A program made the position numbers and the translations under genes. From Corinectria fuckeliana (Eukaryota; Ascomycota; Sordariomycetes; Hypocreales; Nectriaceae): a stretch of DNA of 18,543 nucleotides. The stretch spans positions 1 through 18,543 of the forward strand of contig WPDH01000533.1 in the NCBI GenBank assembly GCA_019137255.1, read 5' to 3'. Shown in pieces: positions 1-10,561 of this stretch (its first letter is position 1; each line of letters opens with the position of its first letter). The notes under the pieces are model-generated. The model was not told the DNA's origin. It made no database searches and was given only the letters and a program-made list of their open reading frames with translations.

Positions 1-338
1 ATAGTATATAAATTATACCTTAAGAGAGCCTATCTAGTGATTTCTTCTTCTATAATCTAATTAACTAATAGCTTTTCTTAAATTAGTAATAGTCTTTAGG
101 CCTTCTTATACTCTTACTTCCTGTTTTTAATACTATTCTTTTAACCCTAAAGTGTAAACTTAAAAATATAGTACTATATACTAAGAATGTAAATTTCCTT
201 ACTATTTACAGCCTTAATAAGAATTTCAGTTATAACCTTATCACAGCTAGGCGTATAAGAAGCTATAGTTAAAGTCTGGTTAAAATTGGGTTCCAATTGA
301 TAATATTATGATTAAGTGTTATAAAGGGTATTACATTT
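1..338. repeat. AT-rich, CpG-depleted block (probable RIP-mutated repeat edge)
   Basis: By hand count this stretch is only about a quarter G+C and contains essentially one CpG (near base 252) before base 338, while TpA is very frequent. The DNA to the right is GC-rich. In filamentous ascomycetes this pattern is typical of transposon remnants mutated by repeat-induced point mutation, or of the edge of an AT isochore. No open reading frame, terminal repeat or recognisable transposase or reverse-transcriptase fragment is visible in so short a piece, so the element type cannot be named. A single CCCTAA at 145-150 is not a telomere. Confidence 0.6.
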
Positions 339-348
339 ACGCGTCACG

Positions 349-350
349 NN
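349..350. other. NN ambiguity at the AT-rich/GC-rich boundary
   Basis: Two undetermined bases lie about ten bases after the AT-rich block ends. The flanks can form a small imperfect hairpin: CGCG, a bulged T and CAC on the left against GTGCGCG on the right, with the NN in the loop. The composition change could therefore be a true isochore edge or an assembly join. Confidence 0.7.
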
Positions 351-1786
351 TTAGTGCGCGGGATACGGGTGCGCGCGGGATGCCGGGTCCCCACCCTAGG
401 TACTGGGCTGGCACCAAGTGGAAGGTCCCGTCGATGCAGGTACGTACCCCGGCGCTAGAGCAGAGCCTCCGCTCAGCCCTTCCCATCGCCGGCCATCCTC
501 CGAATCCCCAACATGTTGCTCCCTTGCCAACTGTCCGTGTTACGGGTCCGTGACCCAGCGGAGCTATGGACGGAGCTTCCGCTACCCGTCGTCCACTAAT
601 TACGTAGTCCCTAACGATGAGATTCGAGGTGGTTCTCCCGCTCAACGGACTTCTCTCGGCTATCGGGCGCTATTCACTATGAGATTGAGAATCACCAAGA
701 TACAGCTTGTCGGTTATGAACGCGAGGCGTCTACAATCGCAGCTGAAACGCGCTAGAACGGAGCGTGATAGTGACGACAATGAGACTCGAGGCTTGTAAC
801 ACCTTACAAACAGGCTCCAAAGCCCACAAATCGGAGTGAGACTTGATCGCCATGGGCGATGAAGGCATGGGCGCAATATCCACCCTTGATTCCCATATTA
901 TCAGAAACCAAACCATCACATCACAGGTATCAGAAAGCAGACTTGAAATAAAGGGTATTCGTAGCCAGCGTATGTATCTCTCGGCTAATAAGAGTCCCAC
1001 AGTACCAAGGTAGGTATATCCTCCGTCTCCAGTCTGTATGTACAACAACTTGCCCCCGTTCTCCGTCTCTCAGACCGTCTCAATCAGTCTCCCCTCGTCT
1101 CCTGCTTTCATCAACCTCTTCTGTATGGTATAAACAAAGGAAAAAGGTATAAGCGCCTAGTTAATCGCAGGCTGTGTCTTTAGCCTTGTCGGACATCGCA
1201 CCACTCCCCCCCACCGATGCCATCTCCCCACGACTCTCCCGTCCTGCTAGCCTCGCATCACTTCCCCAGTATTACCCGCTCTCGGCCGTCTCGCCCAACA
1301 ATCCATCCGTCCAGTCAGTTGGCCAGCCTCCAGCCAGCAGCAGCTTCGTTTCAGCTATAAGCCGCCAGTAAATCTCCCACGCGGCACATATGCACGCCCA
1401 CCTCACGCCCTCCCTTTCCTCCCCGGTATGGCCCTCAGCCCAAGAATTGTGCTTGCTTGTAGGAAGATCAAATGCCATCTCTTCATAAACGTCCGTGAAC
1501 CCCTCTCCAATGCCCAAAGCCCAGGAGAAACCAATCAAACAAGGAAAACTCGATGCCTACCAATCAGAAAGAAAGGTTGTCCGTAATTGTCATCAACACC
1601 TTTCCTCGCCCCTGAAATGCCACGCCCCTGCGCCTGCCTTGAACTAATGCCAGTCTTGCCCACCGCCGTAGAATGCAGATGCGTAGGTGAATTCAGACTG
1701 GTCAGCCCGCCCCAGACAAAAGAGAAACAAGATTACAAACAACTAGGGAGATCCAAAGCGAACAATTAAGAAGAAGCAAAACTGCT
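351..1786. other. Intergenic region without supported gene
   Basis: This region lies downstream of the 3' end of nudE. The open frames here are short, unrecognised and lack consistent coding character. From about 1018 to 1335 the plus strand is pyrimidine-rich, with recurring GTCTC/CCGTCTC words near 1020-1110, as is common in fungal promoters and transcript leaders. It probably holds the nudE 3' untranslated region (minus strand, right-hand part) and possibly a promoter, but nothing can be assigned firmly. Confidence 0.6.
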
Positions 1787-3613
1787 CTAATACGTCTCTC
1801 CCAGGTCACTTAACTTCCGTTGACTGGAGATACTTGCTCTCGGCGGACCGTTGCTGGTTCGTCGGCCACCGCTTTGGCGCCGGGTGGCCGGCATTGGGAT
1901 CGCACTGCCAGCAGTTGCTTCCAGCTCCAGCTTTGAGTAGGTGCCTCGTCGGCTCGGTGTCCTGAACTCGCCCTCGTCCTCCTCCATTAGATCAATCTGA
2001 CTGATGCTAGCCGAGTGGCCGTGCATGACGCCCCCGAGCGACGACCGTGGTCGACCCATAGGAGTTCTTGCCCCTGTGAGTGATGATCGAGATGCTGGGC
2101 GTGGAATCATATCTGTTCGGGATGGCGGCCGGGCGTATGACGAGATACTAGCCCGCGAACTAGGCCGGCTGATCTCCGAATCTGGTCCACGGTTGGGCAG
2201 AGGTCCATAGGATAGGCGACTCACTCCAGAAGTACTAAGTCGAGGAACGTGGCTGCCTTTTGATGCTGCAGGGGCCTGGAGGTTGGTGGGTGTGATATCA
2301 TCGCCAGCTACCGAAGAAGCCGTAGACCCCACATTGCGCTTGCGAGACCGGATCGTAACCGTCGAAGGTACCGTGGGATGGGGGTTGTGGAAAGAGTTGC
2401 GAGGCGAAGCACGAGGGGGGGTGTGGGTTGGCCCAGGAAGCTTGGACCTGACAGAGTGAACGCGCGCCTCGAGCCGCTGCATCTGAGCCGTGAGAGTACG
2501 GATGTGAGCGAGGGAATTGGAAGCGGGGAGCTTGTGCGAGGCTGAGCGAGGTCCAACAGGTCGGTTCGCCGGGGTTCGAATGGTCGTGCCTCCAGTCGAG
2601 ATGCGGCTACCTGGCGCCCTGGTGGGCGCGGTGGGGGGCTTGGCTCGGGGCTTAGGGGTGATGCTGTTGTCGGCCGAAGGAAGACGGGTTTTCCGGGGCC
2701 TGGTCGGGGCGGGAGTCCTCGTAGACGAGACCTTGGGCAGGGGGGCCGAGGCATCAGACATGGGTGGTGAAGGGGGGTCGCGCAGATCAGAGAGGGAGTC
2801 GGATGGCAAGGGCGACTTGGATTCGGGAGGGGTGGTGATGAGAGGCGAGCTGGCGGTAGAGCCGGGCGAGCCGTCGATGTTCTTGTCGAAGGTAGGCGAC
2901 CCAAGCATGGAGAGGTCGGTCGAAATGGCAGAAAGATGACGCGACTCCTGCTTCTTGAGCTTGTCCTGCAGAAGCTCGGCCTCGATCTTGAGGTCGCCCA
3001 GCTCGTCGCGCATACGCTGTGATTCAATGCGAAGCTGTTCTCGCTCTTGTTCGCCCAACTTGATCTCCTCCTCCATCATCACGGCACGCTCGATGGCCTG
3101 GTTGTACTTGGACTCCATGTCTTCGAGGGACGAGGTGGTGTTGCGCGCTTGTCGCTCAAAATCGTCGTTTGCAACTTCGATATCCCGCAGCTTCAGTTGC
3201 ATGGTTCGGTTCGAATCTCGCAGCGTTGTGATCTCCTTTTCAAGCTGAGCCTGCGCTGCGCTAGACTCGTTCTTCGACTCCTTGTACTTTCTCTACATGG
3301 ACCAAACACAGCTCAAGTCAGTCCAAAGCCCTTGCGCCAAGCGATTGCAGTCATTTGAGGGACGGAGGTGGGGCGCATCACATACCTTCCACTCCTCAAC
3401 CTCGAAGCCGAGAGTCTCGGCCTTTTCTTGTAGAACCCGCTCCTGCTTCTCTGCACGGTCGATGTCCTTCTCCAGTTCCGCCTCGAGCTCCCTGCTGGAG
3501 TCTCTGAACTCGGCAAGCTCCATTTCGAGCTGCTCATACTGCGCCTTGTACCAAGTGACGGCATCCTCGGCGCTGGTGGCCTCGCTGGGCGGCGATGACG
3601 GAAGCTCAGCCAT
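1787..3613 (-). CDS. nudE: Nuclear distribution protein NudE (RO11-type dynein/LIS1 regulator)
   Basis: This is a coiled-coil adaptor that binds LIS1 (NudF) and cytoplasmic dynein and supports nuclear migration along microtubules. The spliced product is 577 residues: exon 1 is 3613-3386 (76 codons) and exon 2 is 3292-1787, separated by a phase-0 intron. Residues about 20-195 form a long charged heptad-rich coiled coil that includes LRDIEVANDDFERQARNT, a stretch highly conserved in fungal NudE. The rest is a low-complexity Ser/Pro/Arg tail, as in the family, and the length fits. The start is supported by the context CCACCATGG and by the conserved N-terminal coiled coil beginning at about residue 20. 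The tail carries SAIP at residues 539-542, flanked by basic residues, which resembles an EB1-binding SxIP motif. The family assignment is firm; the role is taken from Aspergillus and Neurospora homologues. Confidence 0.93.
3293..3385 (-). other. nudE coding intron (93 bases)
   Basis: The donor GTATGT follows the codons for EEWK and the acceptor is CATGTAG. Splicing joins EEWK to RKYKESK in phase 0 and restores the uninterrupted NudE coiled coil; without splicing the frame runs into unrelated sequence. Confidence 0.92.
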
Positions 3614-3643
3614 GGTGGGTGGTTGCGATTTAATTCGGCTTGA

Positions 3644-3694
3644 CTAGACGGTGCGGGCCGGTCGGGATCGCATGGATGATTGCGACACACTCAC
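3644..3694 (-). other. Probable 5'-leader intron of nudE (51 bases)
   Basis: On the minus strand a consensus donor GTGAGT (3694-3689) and an acceptor GTCTAG end 30 bases before the nudE ATG. An upstream ATG at 3673 opens a 10-codon frame (3673-3644) whose TAG stop is the acceptor itself, so splicing removes the upstream frame completely. The call rests on sequence signals alone. Confidence 0.55.
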
Positions 3695-3798
3695 GGAGGG
3701 GGCCGAAAGAGGAGATGGGCCAAGCGATAGCGGTGAAATCGAACAGTAGCACCGCGAGAATGAGCGGGATCGAGGTCGAGATTTGTGTCTGCGCGAGC

Positions 3799-3874
3799 CT
3801 ATAGCACGATGAATGGTCAGTCAGTCGAGGCGGTCGAGCAGGAACAGGAAGGGGAGCGGTAGATAGTCACTCAC
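3799..3874 (-). other. Probable second 5'-leader intron of nudE (76 bases)
   Basis: The donor is GTGAGT (3874-3869), branch-like CTGAC sequences lie about 25-30 bases before the end, and the acceptor is CTATAG. The 104 bases between this and the next leader intron contain no ATG, as expected of a leader exon. Further donor-like sites, GTAAGT (3970-3965) and GTAAGA (3988-3983), lie upstream without an obvious matching acceptor. Confidence 0.45.
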
Positions 3875-4930
3875 CGATGCCAAGCAGTCGAAGCGGTCGT
3901 CAACAGAAGACAGGCGCCGGCGGAGGCGGTGGACTGGATCGCGGCGCTGTTCTTCGCAGCCTGCACTTACCGTGGCCGTTGATCTTACCTGTGATGCTGT
4001 TGGTTAGTAGAAGCGGCCGCAGCGGCGCGGAGTTGCGAAAGGGCGGCACCGCAATGTGTAAGATGTTGCTGTTTGGCTCGTGACGGAACGGTGTTGATGC
4101 GACACATCGCGGGTTGGCACATCTCCTTGACCGGACATCAACGCTAAGCCTGTTTCGGAATGGCGTCTGGCAGCCATGGGCAACAGGGCGTTACAGTTCC
4201 CTCTGGATCCCGCTGTTGATTGGGTGGCAGCGGCTGGCAGGTCTGCCCCTGGGCTGCCACGTGACTCCATCGGCATTTGTCTTGTCTGCTTGTGCATCCT
4301 CCCACGTCACTGCAATGGAGGGGTTGTTGGGCCCCAAGCTATTCGCAGAACGAAGTAGGCCTACCCGGAAGCCGGACCAGTGTCAACCAGCCAAAAGAAA
4401 CAGTAAAGACTCATATCCGTGTTGTCCATGATATTCATCTCCAACCTAGTCGCTACCCATTGCTTTCTCTAACTACCTAATGCACTCGAACCCTCCAGTT
4501 TGTCTGAAATTAGGCGCAAATCATCAATGCCTCGTGTGCAAGGGGTCACGGCCCATGTCCACTTTATGCAAGACAAACCTCCTGTGTCATCAATCCACGT
4601 CACTCACAGAAGGATCAAACATGTCCCCAGCCTATTTCGAGGCGAACAAGGACAGCCTGTCACAAATAAGACTCTTGGTCTTACGTCAGTATGCCAGCAT
4701 GAGCATTCACCGCAAGACTAAGTATTGAATGTTCTTCCACCTGGTTCTAAATTTAAATGATATATCAGATGTTCTTTCTATTCTGCTAAACTAACCGGGA
4801 GCAAACAATCAGATAAACCAGCAAGCAACCCTGCGCCCTCATCAGAGAGTAACGCTGGACTTTCTTTTATGTTTGTCACAAAAAGGCCAAATCATTAACA
4901 TCTACTAGAGTGGTATCTTAGGGCATCCTC

Positions 4931-7900
4931 TTAAAGTCTTGCTCCTCCTGCCCTCCACGCTCCCCTTACCTTTCTTGCCCCCGCTGCTGCCGCACCAAAG
5001 TTGTGCAGCCTCTCTCCAATCAAGTACGCCTCGTCACGTATACGGGCTGTCCACCCGTTGATCACCCTCATCAACCCAACCGTGTTCTTGACGAACAGCG
5101 CAGCTAATGCCGCGGCGGGATATGACTGTCGGTAGATGATTGCCAGGCGGGCCGCCTCTACAGCCTCGTTTACACCGGGCTGCGCATCAGCAATCATACC
5201 ATACTTGATTAAGGCGGCCGTGATCGCTGGAGGCCCGAAAACGGCGGCGGCAGAGATGGCTAGTCCCGGAACGACGAATGCCCTTGTCAGGACACCAGCA
5301 TCGGGATGCAGCCAGCCCTGGCGGAGGACTGTGCGAACGGCTACGGCGAGACGCGTGTCGGCGAACAAAGTCGTCACCAGCCGGGCACTCAACTTCAAGT
5401 ATAGCACACCTAGAGTCCATGCCTGAATGACCCGCACCGTGTGTCGGCTCGCTTCTGGGGCCCCTTCTCTCGAGGCTTGAATTGTTGCCGCTGTCGGAGG
5501 ATACATGTATGTGTGGAGTGGGATGGCGAGATATAGCTCCATCATTGCCGACACCAGGAGCGGAAACACGACAAGGAGGAGGAAGTAGGCGTAGACCAGC
5601 GTGCCTCCGTGGACAATGACACCGGTGACACGTCGAGGGGCACCGCCTGTAGCCACTTGTGCTTGGGCAGTCCCGATCCACCGCTGAACCTTTGCCCATA
5701 CGCTCTTGATGTGACAGACCAGGTACGCGAACGATCCAAGGAGGTAGACTCCGATGCTGAAGGCATAAATGTCGTTGGTTCTGATGTGTGAGGGGATCAG
5801 CATCTTGAACATCCTCCGACCAAACACCAGAGGAATTATAGTGAAGCCGACCCCGGTCACGGCCGCGAATATCCAGATGAACAAGATGAACAAGAAGACC
5901 CTCGCCCGGAAGTTCGGAGGGATGTAGACCATCTGGTACTGGTTCGAAGAGTACAGATCGGTGTCTGACTGCCCATCCTGTCGTTTACCACGCTCCGAGA
6001 CGTCGAGAAACACCTTCTTTCCCTTGGGGATCTTGACGCGATCGGAAGCTGGAGCGCGCACGAAATGGCCGCTCTCCAAGAGCTGGTTCGACTCCCGGAG
6101 GCGAGCCTTCTTGCGTCTGAGATGCCACATTTCGCTTGAAGACATGGGCGGTTTTGGTTTGGCATCGCCCCCCTCGAAAGCGTCCTGCCAGGTCTTCGGG
6201 ACAACATGCTGCTTCTCGTCCAATTCTAAAAAGAGAGTCTTGTACCAGGGCAGCCCGTTGTACTCCGAAGTTGCTCCTAGCTGAAGACTGCCTTCCTCGT
6301 CAATCCTCCGTTCACCAAAGAGGAAGAACGTCAGACGCAGACCACGAGCGCATGTTCGGAACCACCACGTGTACATTGCGTGGAGCCCATCGCCAGGTTT
6401 GAAGAAATTCACCGCTAATGGCATGAGGAAGTTGTAGAATAGTAGGTCGACGGGAAATTCGAGAACGGGTTCGTTCGACGAGTAGTGCACGGGCAGGACG
6501 TTGGGCACACTGTATGATAGGCCCCACACAACACCACCCAGACATACGATGACCAAGGCACCATAGACAAATGCAGAGAAGAGAATCTTTCTCAGTTGAG
6601 TGGTGAGATTCCTCTCTAGGACATCGCGGACGGGATGAAATTCAGGATCATCGGGATCGCGGATGAAGTCTAGAATCGTTATTAGTACACAATTAAGGCG
6701 TCATCGGCATTTTAAACTTACAGAGCACGCCCTGCCGCATGATTTTGCGGCACATGGAGACGAAGAGTGCGAAATGGAACATATATCCGGTGCCGACGAA
6801 CCAGTGAACAAAGACTGAAGTCAAGGGATAGTTGTAAGTGAAGAGCATCCGGGATTTGAAAGTCGTGTCCTCGAACAGCGGTAGCAAAGCGCCGTCGAGA
6901 AGAAGTCCGCAGTACAGCGGAAAGACAAGCATCTCGATGCTGATGATCATGATGACCTTCATAATGCCACTGGCTTGATGCAACGTGTCGATCACACCTG
7001 CTTCCCAAGCTTGCATGATACTACCCCTGGAAAATGGGCTGCCACGTTTGAGATACATCGCGCCGATGAAGAAGAGCGTAACGTAGCCTGCGAGAATGGC
7101 CCAGAATCTATCCAATCCAGACCAGTCTGCCAGCTCAGGGTTGATGGAGGGCGACGTCTCGGTCTCACCAAGATCGATCACCCATGAGTTGGGGTTCAGC
7201 AAGAGCGTAGAGGAAAGGCGAATGTTGTGCCAAGCAGCTATTGACAGAGATGTAATAACTTGGAGAGACGGGAAGCTGTAAAAGATACGCCCACCAAGCA
7301 CAAAGGCAAAGACTTCGCTTACGGTCGAGAGAAAAGTGCCAATGTGGCCTTTGACTGTAAGCAGGGCCCCATGACTGATGGCTGAAAAGTTCTGCATCTC
7401 GGAAGCGGACATGGGAAAGTCCATGAAGGCATAGTCCAGGACTCGTGATCCGGCACTCGTCCAGACCGCCCAGGATGCCTTTCGTGCTGATAAGACGTAT
7501 GCCGCAAGGAAACCTCCCATGATGCTGGTGAACATGTCGAGGAAATTCAGAGCAATCCAAGTTGCGATCCCGACAAACATGACAGCGGCGTCTTGAAGAA
7601 GTTTGGAAAGCTCAAAGAGCAAACGAACAAGCCGCATTGGGTTTGCCAAAACCCACACGCTGACACGTCCAATGTTGTATGGCAAGAAGATACAGGCGAA
7701 GATGGTGACCGAGACGAGGACTGCGCAGAATATGGCGTTTTGAAAGAGGCCAGCAATGGGACCTCGCATGCCGATGAGCTCCATAACGCCCTCAAAGTCT
7801 TCCAAGTCCTCGATTGCTTCTGGATCGAGCCCATCACCAGGTACACCATCAATATCTTCGGGTTGTGCATCGGCATTGTCATCCGCAGCGTCAGCCTCAT

Positions 7901-10021
7901 CGACAACAACCCAGGCATCATCTTGAACATCGCCTTCAGCCTGAGCATGATGATGATCTTCAAGATCACCCCACATGAAGTCAGTCACGCGATCAACTAA
8001 GCCGGGTACCCTTTCGTTGTTTTGCTCGACCGCCACTTCATTATTTCTGAGACTGGCTGCCGGCGGTTCTTGATGAACGCGATGAACAACAGGTGACGGC
8101 TCCTCAAAGTCCGCTTGCTCTTCAGCCCAGTGATTGGAGGGCGTCAGATCTTGTTCAGAATCCTCGGATTCAAGGGAGCTGCTTCTGCGACGAGAGGCCC
8201 CTGCCTCGGGAATTTGGACTGAGTCAGGCGTTGCGCTTCTAGAGAAATGGGATGGTTCGTCGATGCGAAACTGATTGGCATGGAAATCTTCGGCGTCCGG
8301 TGACGATGGCAAAGCCGCAAAGGACCAGCTATTGTTGGCTAGTGGGTTGACAGAGTCATGCAGCTTGGGCCCATCGGATACAGCACGGGGCCGCGAAGGG
8401 CCTGGCTGTAATCCGGTTCCCCAAGAGTCGGCCCCCATCTCTAGATCGGGTGTTGGGAGTGACTCCCTCTCCTTCCCCTTTCGGGAAGCAGCTGTGTGCT
8501 CTTCGTGAGGCCCTGTTAAAGACCCCTCATTTGAGCCTGGAGTGAGCGCAATCCTGGAAGAACTTTCTGCTGTAGAGTTGGAACTCTCAGGGCGGTTACT
8601 GCTTAGAGCTAGTCCTGTGCTCCTGGCAAGTGCGGCGAGATCTGTGATACCTCCATCTTGCCCAGGGATGGATCGCCGAGTGATGTCGACCCAGTACGAG
8701 AGTTTTTCCTGCAGACCCTCATCATCAATGATCTGCAGAATCCTCTCAGGATCTGCATCGGCGAGGCGATAGATGCGTAGGTAATCATTAACACTAGTTC
8801 GTTCTTCTGAATCACCGGCATCCGTCTGAAGCCAGGGCTCGGGTGCCCCTGCAGAGCCAGATTCTCCAAAGCTTGTCTGCACATGGCGGTCCTGCATATG
8901 GTGGTCTGGGTGTCTCCGGTGAAGCAGAGTAGCATCTATCGGGGCGTCTAATTCAGGGAGGCTGTCTTCCGGGAGGCCAATAATCTGTTCTCCGTCGTCT
9001 AGAGTCTCTTCATCCGAGTCGCCTGGTCCCCGTAGATCCTCCACGTCTTCTGGTCGGACAAGGAGCGGTTCCTGAGCAAGAGGATTCTCAGGGGGCGCAA
9101 AGGCAGCACGCATGTTGATCTCGGGCTGCTGCTGGACGACGTAGTCACGGACTAGGATGACGAGAATGAAGCAGACGATGACCAAGACCGTGATGATCTG
9201 TCCCTCGAGCACGTATATGAAAGTTCGATTCAGGGTTGGGTTTCGGGTCAAATTGTGGAGAAAGGTGACGTCGCCGAGGAGAGACTGAGGAGCCACGCCA
9301 ATGAGGGTGGTTGACGTCGAAGAATCATTTGTAGAGTCCGATCGGTTGTACTTAGCAGACATGTACAAAGAGTTGAGGAAAACACGGAGGAGGAAATCAG
9401 AAATGTTCTGACCCGACAGCCCGTCAAGCATGGCTTGGGCAACGGCGGCGGATGTGGTGACGGGTACGAGGAGGGGACTGGCCGGACAAGTGTCGTTTCC
9501 GAAGGCTGACTGAGCCAGTTCCACCGTGGCAGCAACCGTCTCGTTCGCTCCGGAGAGTATCGAGCTAGCACCAAGACCCTCGTCGCTGACCCAGAACATG
9601 AAAGACCACACCAGTCTCATAGAGTAGGGCAGCCACCATATCCAGACGCTGAGGGCCATGGCGGCACGGAGCCAGACCAAGACGTTGCGCAGGAGGTATT
9701 TAGCCATATGGCCGAGGAAGACATGAACTGGCAGGGATTGGGGCATGTCGGGGGCGTAGAGTTTCGTGAAGCGGAAGGACGTCTTGCACAGCTCACAGTA
9801 CTTCTTTTGCGAGTGCGAGAGCCACTCCATCAAACAGTCCTGGTGGACATATTTGATGCTGCCGCTGCACTTGCATGGGTAGAAGAGCGGCTCTTCCGGT
9901 GTACCCTCGCCGCGACATATTCGACAGATGCCGGGGNNTCCTGGGTTTGGAAGAGGTCGTCGGATCGGGTGGTCGCTCGGTGGAAGCCCTTCAGCTTGAG
10001 GCTTGGTGTGGGATCCTCCAT
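4931..10021 (-). CDS. doa10: Doa10/SSM4-type RING-CH E3 ubiquitin ligase of the ER and inner nuclear membrane
   Basis: This ERAD ubiquitin ligase of the Doa10/MARCH6 family works with Ubc6/Ubc7-type E2 enzymes on cytosolic, nuclear and membrane substrates. Exons are 10021-6722 and 6669-4931. The two total 5039 bases, one short of a whole number of codons; with one base added at the NN (9937-9938) the product is 1679 residues. The RING-CH ligands are C33, C36, C50, C52, H60, C63, C76 and C79. About 14 hydrophobic segments follow. A long acidic, disordered loop spans about residues 300-735, and the TEB4-Doa10 (TD) domain starts at about 738 (DFEGVMELIGMRGP). The conserved C-terminal element IRDEAYLIGERLHNFG lies at about 1644-1659, with Asn1657 matching the functionally important Asn. 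The start at 10021 (MEDPTPSLKLKGF) is chosen because it is an ATG with purine at -3 and G at +4 and gives a fungal-type Doa10 N-terminus; the apparent frame continuing to 10196 has no ATG. The short Ala/Arg tail after the C-terminal element is unusual. Confidence 0.95.
6670..6721 (-). other. doa10 intron (52 bases)
   Basis: The donor GTAAGT at 6721-6716, a TACTAAT branch site and a TTCTAG acceptor match the fungal consensus. Splicing is inside a codon and gives GVLYFIRDPDDPEFHPVRD, a strongly conserved Doa10 segment, joining the two long open frames. Confidence 0.95.
9937..9938. other. NN inside doa10 that breaks the reading frame
   Basis: On the minus strand ...TTC CAA ACC CAG GA is followed by NN and then CCCCGGCATCTGTCG. 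Upstream the frame reads DLFQTQ; downstream the RING-CH domain (PGICRIC) is in a different frame. Replacing NN by three bases makes both continuous, so the true sequence probably has one more base here. Confidence 0.88.
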
Positions 10022-10080
10022 AGCGACGACAGCGGGGGAGATGGTGATCCAAAGGCAAATCGACCGTGCCCACGAGGGGG

Positions 10081-10110
10081 TTATGAGGCGGAGGCTGTAG
10101 GTAGAACCAT
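10081..10110 (-). promoter_or_regulatory. Upstream ORF in the doa10 leader (9 codons plus stop)
   Basis: An ATG at 10110 opens MVLPTASAS followed by TAA, ending 59 bases before the doa10 ATG. It is the only upstream ATG on this strand within about 400 bases of the start. Its context is weak at -3 (C) but has G at +4. It matters only if transcription begins upstream of 10110, which the sequence cannot show. Confidence 0.35.
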
Positions 10111-10534
10111 GCGTGGGATGGCGGGTTGGCGCAGTTGAGGTCGAACAATGCAGCCGCCAGAAACCGACGCGACCGAATCCCCGAAAGGCGGGCCAAGACG
10201 GGCGTGGCTTGCGATCGTCGAGGTTCCGGGTGGGGAGACGAAAGCGGCGGTAGGAGTTACGTTGATGCGCTGGTGCGTTGGCTCGCTGGTTTCGGGTACG
10301 GGGAGATTCGCAGTTTACGTCGCGACCGTGAGTGGTGACGGCGCTGGGATGGGGAGTTCCTGGGATGGGGAGTTGGTGATGGTGTTGAGACGTGGTTCTT
10401 TAGATCAGAGGCAAGCTCGTGGCTTGGTAATTAGTACATAGCAGGTAGGTATCGGAGAAACCCACGCCCACTAACCGCCATTCCTCAGGGTTCGGCGATG
10501 AGCTTATTGACAGGGGATGGCTCGCTACAGTGGG

Positions 10535-10551
10535 CAGCTGGCGGCCAGCTG
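10535..10551. repeat. Perfect 17-base dyad CAGCTGGC-G-GCCAGCTG
   Basis: Eight-base arms flank a single central base about 515 bases upstream of the doa10 ATG. Overlapping CAGCTG words make it a possible binding site for a dimeric regulator, for example of bHLH type. No function can be assigned from sequence alone. Confidence 0.5.
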
Positions 10552-10561
10552 GCAACCCCGT

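Larger units (their letters stand above)
3614..4930. other. Intergenic region: nudE promoter/leader and doa10 3' region
   Basis: This lies between two minus-strand genes. The part next to nudE holds the probable leader introns. A CACGTG E-box with following AC sits at 4258-4263. Beyond about 4400 the G+C content drops, as expected of the doa10 3' untranslated region. An 82-codon ATG frame at 4480-4728 on the plus strand resembles nothing known and is probably chance. No RNA gene was recognised. Confidence 0.6.

Noticed and set aside
145..150. CCCTAA, a telomere-repeat word
   Set aside because: A single copy in AT-rich DNA; no tandem array.
2308..3027. 239-codon minus-strand frame overlapping nudE exon 2
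   Set aside because: It is a Ser/Pro/Arg-rich shadow in another frame of a strongly conserved gene, typical of GC-rich coding DNA.
3208..3218. GGTTCGAATCT, a tRNA B-box-like sequence
   Set aside because: It lies inside the conserved coiled-coil coding region of nudE and no A-box or acceptor-stem pairing is present.
4480..4728. 82-codon ATG frame on the plus strand
   Set aside because: Cys-containing but without a recognisable motif, in DNA of lower G+C that is probably the doa10 3' region.
9939..10196. Apparent N-terminal extension of Doa10 (MARLSG-like start) in the RING frame
   Set aside because: It begins with TTG rather than ATG, has no family similarity, and exists only because the NN shifts the frame; the ATG at 10021 gives the proper N-terminus.
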